Shown here in pieces: positions 1 through 5,136 of a stretch of 5,136 nt of DNA. Location: the NCBI GenBank assembly GCA_018882545.1, contig VERS01000207.1:1-5136 (forward strand). Reading direction: 5' to 3'. Position 1 is the first letter of the stretch. The number at the start of each line of letters is the position of its first letter. This DNA is from Mycobacterium sp. (GTDB taxonomy: Bacteria; Actinomycetota; Actinomycetes; Mycobacteriales; Mycobacteriaceae). The notes beneath the pieces are model-generated. The model saw only the letters and a program-made list of their open reading frames with translations. It was not told the origin of the DNA and made no database searches. Position numbers and translations under genes: made by a program.

Positions 1-162
1 CGGCCTCAGTGCCCGAGCCGGCTGTGTCCGATGGCCGGCCTCAGTGCCCGAGCCGGCTGTGTCCGATGGCCGGCCTCAGTGCCCGAGCCGGCTGTGTCCG
101 ATGGCCGGCCTCAGTGCCCGAGCCGGCTGTGTCCGATGGCCGGCCTCAGTGCCCGAGCCGGC
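1..162. repeat. 35-bp perfect tandem repeat array (VNTR-like), about 4.6 copies
   Basis: Four identical 35-bp units lie at 1-35, 36-70, 71-105 and 106-140, followed by a 22-bp partial copy at 141-162. No mismatch is seen between copies, and homology stops at base 163. The array continues to the window edge, so the true copy number is unknown. The partial copy is the 3' end of the chorismate mutase gene: on the minus strand each unit repeats the codons for the final Leu-Gly-His and the TGA stop. The repeat therefore seems to have arisen by duplication of the end of that gene plus its downstream flank. The unit length is not a multiple of three, so any reading frame shifts in every copy. Each unit contains the palindrome GGCCGGCC. 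Perfect identity suggests recent slippage or expansion, as in mycobacterial VNTR/MIRU loci; the resemblance is in type only, and I do not recognise the unit. Confidence 0.95.
120..147 (-). terminator. possible hairpin after the chorismate mutase stop, repeated in each array unit
   Basis: On the minus strand, starting inside the TGA stop, GAG-G-CCGGC can pair with GCCGG-CTC across an 11-nt loop (bases 138-128). This gives eight base pairs with one bulged G. The same structure recurs every 35 bases because it lies in the repeat unit. There is no T-tract after it, so it is not a classical intrinsic terminator. Mycobacteria often lack strong U-tracts, and a row of GC hairpins could slow polymerase or protect the mRNA 3' end. 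This role is inferred from the fold only. Confidence 0.3.
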
Positions 163-409
163 CGCGACCCATGCGCAGCAGGAGCATCGCGAGATCTTTG
201 CCGTCCTGACCCAACTCGCTGTAGCGCTCGATGACCTTCATCTCCCGGCTGTGCACCAGTCGAGTGCCGCCGGAGGCCATCCGGACCTTGCCGATCTTCT
301 GGGAGACCTCGGTGCGGCGCCGGACCGCTGCCAGGATCTCCGCGTCGAGGCGGTCGATCTCCGCGCGCAGGTCGTCGATACCGGACTCGGTGAGCTCTTC
401 GGTGGTCAT
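146..409 (-). CDS. chorismate mutase, AroQ class, short intracellular type (Rv0948c-like)
   Basis: Converts chorismate to prephenate, the branch step to phenylalanine and tyrosine, in the cytoplasm. The 87-residue product is all-helical AroQ type and closely matches the 90-residue M. tuberculosis enzyme. That enzyme is weak alone and is activated by complex formation with DAHP synthase. Expected active-site residues are visible: Arg15, Arg32, Arg43 in GKVR, and Arg55-Glu56 in VHSRE (Arg18, Arg35, Arg46, Arg58 and Glu59 of the M. tuberculosis protein). The C-terminal RLGH, which matters for the DAHP synthase complex, is conserved and lies inside the first repeat copy. I chose the ATG at 409 because AGGAGA lies 9 nt upstream. 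An in-frame ATG at 445 would give 99 residues starting MTPETPHQEN; it has only a GAGG 10 nt upstream, but it resembles the longer annotated M. tuberculosis start. The gene is divergent from uvrD1. Confidence 0.93.
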   Translation of the reverse strand: MTTEELTESGIDDLRAEIDRLDAEILAAVRRRTEVSQKIGKVRMASGGTRLVHSREMKVIERYSELGQDGKDLAMLLLRMGRGRLGH

Positions 410-417
410 ATCGTCGT

Positions 418-423
418 TCTCCT
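418..423 (-). promoter_or_regulatory. ribosome binding site that decides the chorismate mutase start
   Basis: The minus strand reads AGGAGA here, 9 nt before the ATG at 409. This is the best Shine-Dalgarno match in the intergenic region. It falls inside the reading frame of the longer 445 start, where it encodes part of Gln-Glu-Asn. It supports the 87-residue protein over the 99-residue one. Confidence 0.7.
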
Positions 424-545
424 GGTGTGGGGTTTCTGGTGTCATCCGGTCCGGGCCTCACACACAAGCGCCCCGGATCCGGTGCGGACCGCGGGGCGAA
501 ACGTTGAGCAGCTAAGCCTCCACGGGCACCGCGGACCGGTACCCG

Positions 546-577
546 TAAAAAAATCGCTGCTGGAACTGCACAGGCAG
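546..577 (-). terminator. weak terminator-like stem followed by a seven-T tract, upstream of chorismate mutase
   Basis: On the minus strand an imperfect stem (CTG-C-CTG pairing with CAGCAG, bases 577-571 with 562-557, loop of 8 nt) is followed after three bases by seven T's (553-547). A homopolymer of this length stands out in such GC-rich DNA. It would stop transcription coming from the uvrD1 side toward chorismate mutase, or act in a leader if that gene starts further upstream. The stem is short and bulged, so the call is tentative; the A/T run could equally be a promoter-proximal tract. Confidence 0.25.
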
Positions 578-611
578 AGTGTGCCATCCCATGGCGCGCC
601 TTCGCAAAGGC

Positions 612-634
612 CTGTCGCCGGGCGGCGGTAGGTT
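612..634 (+). promoter_or_regulatory. predicted DNA-damage promoter (RecA-NDp / PafBC type) of uvrD1
   Basis: CTGTCGCCG at 612-620 is followed by exactly 8 bases and then TAGGTT at 629-634. The known mycobacterial RecA-NDp consensus recognised with PafBC is TTGTCRGTG-N8-TANNNT. The core TGTCR, the spacer length and the TANNNT -10 box all match; the mismatches are the first T and the G and T of GTG. The -10 box ends 9 nt before the uvrD1 ATG, so the transcript should start around 641-644. That would make the mRNA leaderless or nearly so, in keeping with the lack of a good ribosome binding site. No LexA-type palindrome was noticed. Confidence 0.55.
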
Positions 635-643
635 GGACAGGAT

Positions 644-3001
644 ATGACTGTGCAGGCCACCGATCGCGGCACCGGTTTCGGGTCCCCCGCGGGCCCTGAC
701 GAACTGCTCGACGGACTCAATGAGCAGCAACGACTGGCGGTGCAACACCAGGGTTCCCCACTGTTGATCGTTGCCGGCGCCGGGTCGGGGAAGACGGCCG
801 TGCTCACCCGCCGGATCGCCCACCTGCTGGCTGCCCGCGAGGTCGGTCCGGGCCAGATCCTGGCCATCACATTCACCAACAAGGCCGCTGCCGAGATGCG
901 CGAACGGGTCGCCGGGCTGGTCGGCCGGCGCGCCGTCAACATGTGGGTATCGACGTTTCATTCCACCTGCGTGCGGGTCCTGCGCAACCAGGCCTCGCTG
1001 CTGTCCGGCCTGAACTCCAACTTCTCCATCTATGACGCCGACGACTCCCGCCGGCTGCTGCTGATGATCGGCCGCGATATGGGTCTGGACGTCAAGCGAT
1101 ATTCACCGCGTCTGCTGGCCACCTCGATCTCCAACTTGAAGAACGAACTGATCGACCCGCTTCAGGCCGCCGGCGCACTGGGACCCGACGCCGATGACCT
1201 TGACCGCATTGTGGCCGAGGTCTACGCCGAATACCAGCGGCGCCTTCGGGCCGCCAACGCCCTGGACTTCGACGATCTGATAGGTGAGACGGTCGCGCTG
1301 TTGCAGCGTCACCCGCAGATCGCCCAGTACTACCGGCGACGATTCCGTCATGTGCTGGTGGACGAATACCAGGACACCAATCACGCCCAGTACGTCCTGG
1401 TGCGTGAATTCGTCGGAGTCTGCGCACCCGGGACCGACACCGTTCCGCCGGCCGAATTGTGCGTCGTCGGTGACGCCGATCAGTCGATCTACGCCTTCCG
1501 CGGGGCGACCATCCGCAACATCGAGGACTTCGAGCGTGACTTCCCCAACGCCACCACGATTCTGCTCGAGCAGAACTATCGCTCCACCCAGACCATCTTG
1601 TCCGCGGCTAATGCGGTAATCGCCCGCAACGCCGGGCGGCGGGAGAAGCGGCTGTGGACAGACGCCGGCGACGGGGAACCGATCGTCGGCTACGTTGCCG
1701 ACAACGAACACGATGAGGCCCGGTTCGTCGCCGGGGAGATCGACTCCCTCGTCGAGGGTGCCGACTACACCTACAACGATGTCGCAGTCTTCTATCGCAC
1801 CAATAACTCCTCGCGCGCCGTGGAGGAGGTGTTCATCCGCGCCGGCATCCCTTACAAGGTGGTAGGCGGGGTCCGGTTCTACGAACGCCGGGAGATCCGC
1901 GACATCGTCGCCTACCTGCGAGTGCTGGACAATCCCGGGGACGCGGTCAGCTTGCGGCGCATCCTCAACACCCCGCGCCGCGGCATCGGCGATCGCGCCG
2001 AGGCCTGCCTGGCCGTCTACGCCGAGAACACCGGCTGCAGCTTCGCCGACGCTCTGGTCGCCGCCACCGAAGGTCGCGTGCCGATGCTGAACACCCGTTC
2101 GGAGAAGGCGATCGCCGGTTTCGTCGCGCTGCTCGACGAGCTCCGGGGCCTGATGGACCATGAGTTGGGTGACCTCGTTGAGGCGGTGCTCGACCGCACC
2201 GGCTACCGCCGGGAACTGGAATCCTCCAACGACCCGCAGGATCTCGCCCGGCTGGACAATCTGAACGAATTGGTCAGCGTCGCACACGAATTCAGTATCG
2301 ACCGGGCCAACGCCGCTGCGTTGGCCGACCAGGAGGGAATCGCCGAGGACCCAGCCGACGAGGATGTACCTCAGGCCGGTGTGCTGGCCGAGTTCCTTGA
2401 GCGGGTGTCGCTGGTCGCCGACTCCGATGACATCCCCGAGAACGACGCCGGGGTGGTCACCCTCATGACGTTGCATACCGCCAAGGGCCTGGAATTCCCG
2501 GTGGTGTTCGTCACCGGCTGGGAGGACGGCATGTTCCCGCATATGCGGGCGCTGGGGGACCCGACCGAGCTCAGCGAAGAGCGCCGGCTGGCCTACGTCG
2601 GCATCACCCGCGCCCGTCAGCGGCTTTACCTCAGCCGGGCCAAGGTGCGCTCGTCGTGGGGACAGCCGATGCTCAACCCCGAGTCGCGCTTCCTGGCCGA
2701 GATCCCCGGGGAGTTGATCCACTGGCGGCGCACCGATACCGCTCCGGGGCTCAGCGCGCCGATCTCCGGCCGCTTCGGCCCGCCCCAACACAGTCCGCGT
2801 CCATCGCCGGTACGCTCCGGCCACGGCGGCCGGTCGTTGATCGTGCTGCAACCCGGGGACCGGGTGAACCACGACAAATACGGTCTGGGCCGGGTCGAGG
2901 AGGTCTCCGGAATGGGCGAATCAGCGATGTCATTGATCGACTTCGGCAGCGCCGGCCGGGTCAAGCTGATGCACAATCACGCTCCCGTGCAGAAAATCTG
3001 A
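644..3001 (+). CDS. uvrD1: ATP-dependent 3'-5' DNA helicase UvrD1/PcrA (superfamily 1A)
   Basis: DNA-repair helicase that unwinds DNA with ATP in nucleotide excision repair; the mycobacterial protein is also known to work with Ku. At 785 residues it is slightly longer than the M. tuberculosis protein (771 as I recall it). Motifs in order: Q motif around 25-33, Walker A AGAGSGKT at 44-51, motif Ia TFTNKAA at 76-82, Walker B DEYQDTN at 240-246, motif III GDADQSIYAFRGA at 276-288, motif IV QNYRST at 310-315, motif V LHTAKGLEF at 610-618, and motif VI VGITRARQRLY at 652-662. A basic, Pro/Ser-rich linker leads to a C-terminal Tudor-like domain (from about GDRVNHDKYG to the end), which in PcrA/UvrD contacts RNA polymerase. 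Cys455 matches the redox cysteine Cys451 of M. tuberculosis UvrD1 in domain 2B; Cys465 and Cys260 seem extra. The ATG at 644 gives the family N-terminus MTVQATD. The gene lies behind a predicted damage promoter and converges on the downstream operon. Confidence 0.98.
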   Translation: MTVQATDRGTGFGSPAGPDELLDGLNEQQRLAVQHQGSPLLIVAGAGSGKTAVLTRRIAHLLAAREVGPGQILAITFTNKAAAEMRERVAGLVGRRAVNMWVSTFHSTCVRVLRNQASLLSGLNSNFSIYDADDSRRLLLMIGRDMGLDVKRYSPRLLATSISNLKNELIDPLQAAGALGPDADDLDRIVAEVYAEYQRRLRAANALDFDDLIGETVALLQRHPQIAQYYRRRFRHVLVDEYQDTNHAQYVLVREFVGVCAPGTDTVPPAELCVVGDADQSIYAFRGATIRNIEDFERDFPNATTILLEQNYRSTQTILSAANAVIARNAGRREKRLWTDAGDGEPIVGYVADNEHDEARFVAGEIDSLVEGADYTYNDVAVFYRTNNSSRAVEEVFIRAGIPYKVVGGVRFYERREIRDIVAYLRVLDNPGDAVSLRRILNTPRRGIGDRAEACLAVYAENTGCSFADALVAATEGRVPMLNTRSEKAIAGFVALLDELRGLMDHELGDLVEAVLDRTGYRRELESSNDPQDLARLDNLNELVSVAHEFSIDRANAAALADQEGIAEDPADEDVPQAGVLAEFLERVSLVADSDDIPENDAGVVTLMTLHTAKGLEFPVVFVTGWEDGMFPHMRALGDPTELSEERRLAYVGITRARQRLYLSRAKVRSSWGQPMLNPESRFLAEIPGELIHWRRTDTAPGLSAPISGRFGPPQHSPRPSPVRSGHGGRSLIVLQPGDRVNHDKYGLGRVEEVSGMGESAMSLIDFGSAGRVKLMHNHAPVQKI

Positions 3002-3020
3002 CCCCGGCGCGCCCCAGACC

Positions 3021-3341
3021 TCAACGTCCCGGCGAGACCCGCTGCCAGTTCCCGCCGCGCCCGTGGAAGGTCTCGCACGTCAATTCAAACTCCGCGCCGC
3101 ACCCGCGACACGCGAACCGGTGCTGGAGAAAATCCGGCCAGCCGTTGTCGGGCTTCAGATCGTCAAAGGCGACCTCGTCCGGCAGATCCCCGCCACCGGA
3201 CTCCCGATGGGACGGCACCGGCCGCAGTCGGCCGGCGGTGAGTTGGGCCTGGATCTCTGACACCGCCCGGCACAGATCCTGCGGTGAGGTGATCGGCACT
3301 GGGTGCTGAAACGCCGCGCAGACGGGACACTGAGAGCTCAC
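3021..3341 (-). CDS. small CxxC/CxxC protein, probable zinc-binding, function unknown
   Basis: A 106-residue soluble protein with no signal peptide or membrane helix. Cys5-Pro-Val-Cys8 near the N-terminus and Cys78-Arg-Gly-Cys81 near the C-terminus make a likely four-cysteine zinc ribbon; Cys24 and Cys89 are further cysteines. The segment between is acidic and polar (about 45-70). The end, FELTCETFHGRGG then Asn-Trp, is Gly-rich and looks like a conserved motif, but I do not recognise the family. The GTG start at 3341 overlaps the previous gene's TGA as GTGA, with GGGGTGG just upstream. The same frame is open further back to 3482, but that part is Arg/Gly-rich shadow sequence of the upstream gene. 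It is the last gene of the operon and stops 19 bases from the uvrD1 stop. A partner or immunity-like role beside the membrane protein is a guess from context only. Confidence 0.75.
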   Translation of the reverse strand: MSSQCPVCAAFQHPVPITSPQDLCRAVSEIQAQLTAGRLRPVPSHRESGGGDLPDEVAFDDLKPDNGWPDFLQHRFACRGCGAEFELTCETFHGRGGNWQRVSPGR

Positions 3342-3982
3342 CGCGCCGCCACCCCGGCGAGACCCAACACACCGGCGATGATGCCGCCGATCATCAAGTT
3401 GGCCCCCACGACGATCGGCAACACGCCTTGGAACAACCAGTCCGTCGCCATCGGATCCCGGGTGCGAATCTGCAGAAAGCACTCTTCCCGCGTTGCCCGG
3501 GGCCAGGGGAGGCGTTTTGCCAGGGCCCGCCCGAATCGGAGGTCGAGCCTGCCTGGTGGCGTGACGGCAGGCCTCAAACCAAGGACGTGGCCCCCTTCCC
3601 GCGCGCTGAACCCAGCGATCCTCATCGTGTTGGTCGAACTGCGGGTCATGTTGGTCCGGAAAATCGAAGGACGCAGGCGCAGCGGCCCTTCTGGTCCGCG
3701 GACCTCGGGCTGCATGTCGATCAGCGGGTTCACCCTGAACCGGGGGCCCTCAATCCAGATGTCATAAACCCCATCGGCCGGTATTCCGAACTCCCGAAAC
3801 GGGTCGGCGCAGGACATCCGGAACACCGGCGGGGAGGTGGACTCGAACACTCGCAGCCAACGCCGCAGCTTGCCGATGCCATAGGCAATCACCAGCCCGC
3901 CGACCAACGTCGACAGGGCGGCCAGGGTCAGCGGAACACCTGAGTGCACGAGCAGAGACCCTAGCTTTCGGCTGCTGATCAC
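3338..3982 (-). CDS. membrane protein with an N- and a C-terminal helix and a middle domain, function unknown
   Basis: The 214-residue protein has a hydrophobic helix at about 15-37, a middle region of about 145 residues, and a second helix at about 184-211 ending close to the C-terminus. The second helix is rich in Gly (VVGANLMIGG, IIAGVLGLAG), which favours helix packing. The first helix is followed by the basic KLRRWLR, so by the positive-inside rule the middle domain may face the cytoplasm. That domain looks beta-rich (for example YDIWIEGPRFRVNP and LRLRPSIF). The GTG at 3982 lies 16 nt after the upstream stop but has no clear ribosome site. A GTG at 3949 (203 residues) has AGGG 9 nt upstream and keeps the helix, so it may be the true start. 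Codons such as AGG, CGA, CTA and ATA are commoner than in uvrD1, hinting at acquired DNA. The stop overlaps the next gene's GTG. Family not recognised. Confidence 0.75.
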   Translation of the reverse strand: MISSRKLGSLLVHSGVPLTLAALSTLVGGLVIAYGIGKLRRWLRVFESTSPPVFRMSCADPFREFGIPADGVYDIWIEGPRFRVNPLIDMQPEVRGPEGPLRLRPSIFRTNMTRSSTNTMRIAGFSAREGGHVLGLRPAVTPPGRLDLRFGRALAKRLPWPRATREECFLQIRTRDPMATDWLFQGVLPIVVGANLMIGGIIAGVLGLAGVAAR

Positions 3983-3998
3983 GGTGCAGCTCGTCGAC

Positions 3999-4520
3999 TC
4001 AGACGCCGCGGCACCACCGCCCGGTCGCCGGATGCAGTGACAGCGCCAGACTGGCCAGCGGTAGCACCGGAATCAGGTACACCGGCCAGGCGACCCGCGC
4101 CCCGGCCACGAACACACTGCCGAATGTCAGCAGTGCAATCCCCGCGCCGAAGGCGATCAGATAGCCGCCCGCGACCCGCCGGAGCAGCAGCAGGATCACC
4201 CCGCAGACCGTGGCGGCCCCGACAACCAGTGTCAGGAAGCCCACCGCCAGGCTGAACAGCCGGTCGGTCTCCCACCACCCGCCGACCAGATCGGTGGCCA
4301 GGACGGCGGTCGGCCATCCGCTGAGCATCGCCGCAACTGCGGCGCCGATCGCGGTGCGGCCAGAGGTCGGGGCGCCTGGCGGGTCTGCGGTCGGCGGGGT
4401 GGGCGGATTCTGGGGGCTGCGGCGGATCAGGTGCGTCCCAGGATCAGCGGACACGGGAAGTGGGCCGGTGGGGTGCCGGCGGATGCGGGGACTGTGGAGG
4501 TCGTCGGGCGGAGACGACAA
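3999..4520 (-). CDS. four-helix membrane protein with Pro-rich N-terminus, function unknown
   Basis: The 173-residue protein has a disordered, Pro-rich, hydrophilic N-terminus of about 55 residues, then hydrophobic segments at about 56-78 (the weakest), 88-113, 118-140 and 144-162, and a short tail with TGRWC. This layout is common among small actinobacterial integral membrane proteins whose function is unknown. Segment ends carry Arg pairs (for example LLLLRR at about 110-115), consistent with a polytopic inner-membrane protein. The start is uncertain. The TTG at 4520 follows the peptidase stop by one base (TGA-C-TTG), which fits reinitiation, but there is no Shine-Dalgarno. A GTG at 4454 would remove 22 residues of the disordered part only. 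It sits second in the operon, between the peptidase and the two-helix membrane protein. A role as a membrane partner of its neighbours is inferred only from position. Confidence 0.75.
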   Translation of the reverse strand: MSSPPDDLHSPRIRRHPTGPLPVSADPGTHLIRRSPQNPPTPPTADPPGAPTSGRTAIGAAVAAMLSGWPTAVLATDLVGGWWETDRLFSLAVGFLTLVVGAATVCGVILLLLRRVAGGYLIAFGAGIALLTFGSVFVAGARVAWPVYLIPVLPLASLALSLHPATGRWCRGV

Positions 4521-4521
4521 G

Positions 4522-5136
4522 TCAGCCGGCGTAGCCGCCCAGTGAGATGCCCCGTGCGGCCAGCCACGGCACCGGGTCGGTGGCGTTGGTGCCGCCGAGC
4601 AGGACCGAGAAGTGCAAGTGTGGGCCGGTGGAATTACCGCGGTTGCCGATGGTGCCGATCTGGTCGCCGGCGAACACCCGTTGGCCGGTCTGAACGGTCC
4701 AGCTGTTGATGTGTCCGTACCGGGTCACGGTTCCGTCGGAATGCGTGATCAGCACCCAGGCGCCATAGCCGGAGTTGGTGTAACCGGCTTCCTTGACGAC
4801 GCCGTCGGCGGCGGCGTAGATCGGGGTACCGACCGGGCCGGCCACGTCGATCCCGTCATGCAGGGCGCCCCACCGGTAGCCGAAGCCGGAGGTGAAGATC
4901 CCACGGGTCGGAACGGCGTACGGCGGCCGCTGCAGCAGCGCCTCGCGCTGTGCCCGTTCGTTGGCGTAGGCGACCCCGCGGGCCAATTCCTCGTTGTGTA
5001 CGGCGACGTTGGCGGCGGGCTTGACCGTCACCAGTTGGGCCCCCCGGACCAGTGGGCCGGCGTCGGACGGAGTCAGTTCGGAGGCGAGCACGGTGCGGGT
5101 CGAGGACTGCGGTGCCGGCTTGACTGCGACCCACGC
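4522..5136 (-). CDS. M23 family (LytM/lysostaphin-type) metallopeptidase, 5' end outside window (Rv0950c-like)
   Basis: Predicted zinc endopeptidase acting on peptidoglycan cross-bridges or stems in the cell envelope. The frame is open to the window edge, so 204 C-terminal residues are visible and the N-terminus, including any signal peptide, is missing; a GTG at 5091 is only an internal codon. The M. tuberculosis homologue is about 330 residues as I recall. The M23 core starts after GIFTSGFGYRWG. The zinc ligands are intact: the HxxxD motif HDGID (His codon 4858-4860, Asp 4846-4848), and HLH with its His codons at 4618-4620 and 4612-4614. ITHSDGTVTRYGHI supplies the other conserved His residues, and G-rich turns (GNRGNSTGPHLHF) match the family. 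It looks catalytically active, unlike degenerate LytM activators such as EnvC or NlpD. The region before the core is Ala/Glu/Arg-rich and may be helical. It is the first visible gene of a packed operon; its promoter is outside. Confidence 0.93.
   Translation of the reverse strand, partial: AWVAVKPAPQSSTRTVLASELTPSDAGPLVRGAQLVTVKPAANVAVHNEELARGVAYANERAQREALLQRPPYAVPTRGIFTSGFGYRWGALHDGIDVAGPVGTPIYAAADGVVKEAGYTNSGYGAWVLITHSDGTVTRYGHINSWTVQTGQRVFAGDQIGTIGNRGNSTGPHLHFSVLLGGTNATDPVPWLAARGISLGGYAG

Noticed and set aside
1..162. CRISPR-like array
   Set aside because: Units are directly head-to-tail with no unique spacers, and the unit overlaps the end of a protein gene; it is a simple tandem repeat.
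44..631. 195-residue open frame on the plus strand across the repeat and opposite chorismate mutase
   Set aside because: It begins in the 35-bp repeats, runs antisense to a clear enzyme gene, and its product has no family features; long chance frames are expected at this GC content.
1103..2872. 589-residue open frame on the minus strand opposite uvrD1
   Set aside because: It is the antisense shadow of a strongly conserved helicase gene; low-complexity composition and no recognisable motif.
3342..3482. N-terminal extension of the CxxC protein to an ATG at 3482
   Set aside because: The extra 47 residues are Arg/Gly/Asp-rich and lie wholly inside the upstream gene; the GTGA overlap at 3338-3341 gives a better start.
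3303..3943. Plus-strand open frames of 154 and 171 residues opposite the two-helix protein gene
   Set aside because: Arg/Pro-rich products without domains, no ribosome sites, and against the operon direction; the minus-strand frame has clear membrane helices and a coupled junction.
3979..4317. 112-residue minus-strand frame overlapping the four-helix protein gene
   Set aside because: Arg/Gly-rich translation without hydrophobic helices; the other frame encodes a coherent polytopic membrane protein.
4856..5134. 92-residue minus-strand frame over the peptidase gene
   Set aside because: Out of frame with the intact M23 domain; Arg-rich shadow translation.

Overview
This is a GC-rich window from a mycobacterium (Mycobacteriaceae) that is not M. 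tuberculosis. A short AroQ chorismate mutase (Rv0948c type), a UvrD1/PcrA helicase (Rv0949 type) and an M23 metallopeptidase (Rv0950c type) occur in the same order and orientation as I remember from M. tuberculosis. The sequences differ clearly from that species, and three extra genes lie between the helicase and the peptidase.

Layout from left to right. Bases 1-162 are 4.6 perfect copies of a 35-bp tandem repeat. It runs off the left edge and grows out of the last codons of the chorismate mutase gene. The chorismate mutase gene is on the minus strand (146-409, or up to 445 with a weaker upstream start). The divergent intergenic region up to 643 carries a good match to the mycobacterial DNA-damage promoter (RecA-NDp / PafBC type). 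It is placed so that the uvrD1 message would start almost at its ATG. The uvrD1 gene fills 644-3001 on the plus strand with all helicase motifs intact.

Convergent to uvrD1, with only 19 bases between the stop codons, is a tightly packed minus-strand operon. Read in its own direction it contains the C-terminal 204 residues of a secreted-type M23 peptidase with intact zinc ligands (5136-4522, 5' end outside the window), a four-helix membrane protein (4520-3999), a protein with one membrane helix at each end (3982-3338), and a 106-residue CxxC/CxxC protein (3341-3021). The joints are 1 nt, 16 nt and a 4-nt GTGA overlap, so these genes are very probably co-transcribed and partly coupled in translation.

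The three small genes have no recognised function. They look like accessory cargo placed between two conserved genes. The last two form the most interesting unit: a membrane-anchored domain coupled to a probable zinc-binding partner. An immunity-like or envelope-sensing role is possible but unproven. The other points worth following are the VNTR-like array at the chorismate mutase 3' end, the predicted damage-inducible near-leaderless uvrD1 promoter, and an extra cysteine near the known redox cysteine of UvrD1.
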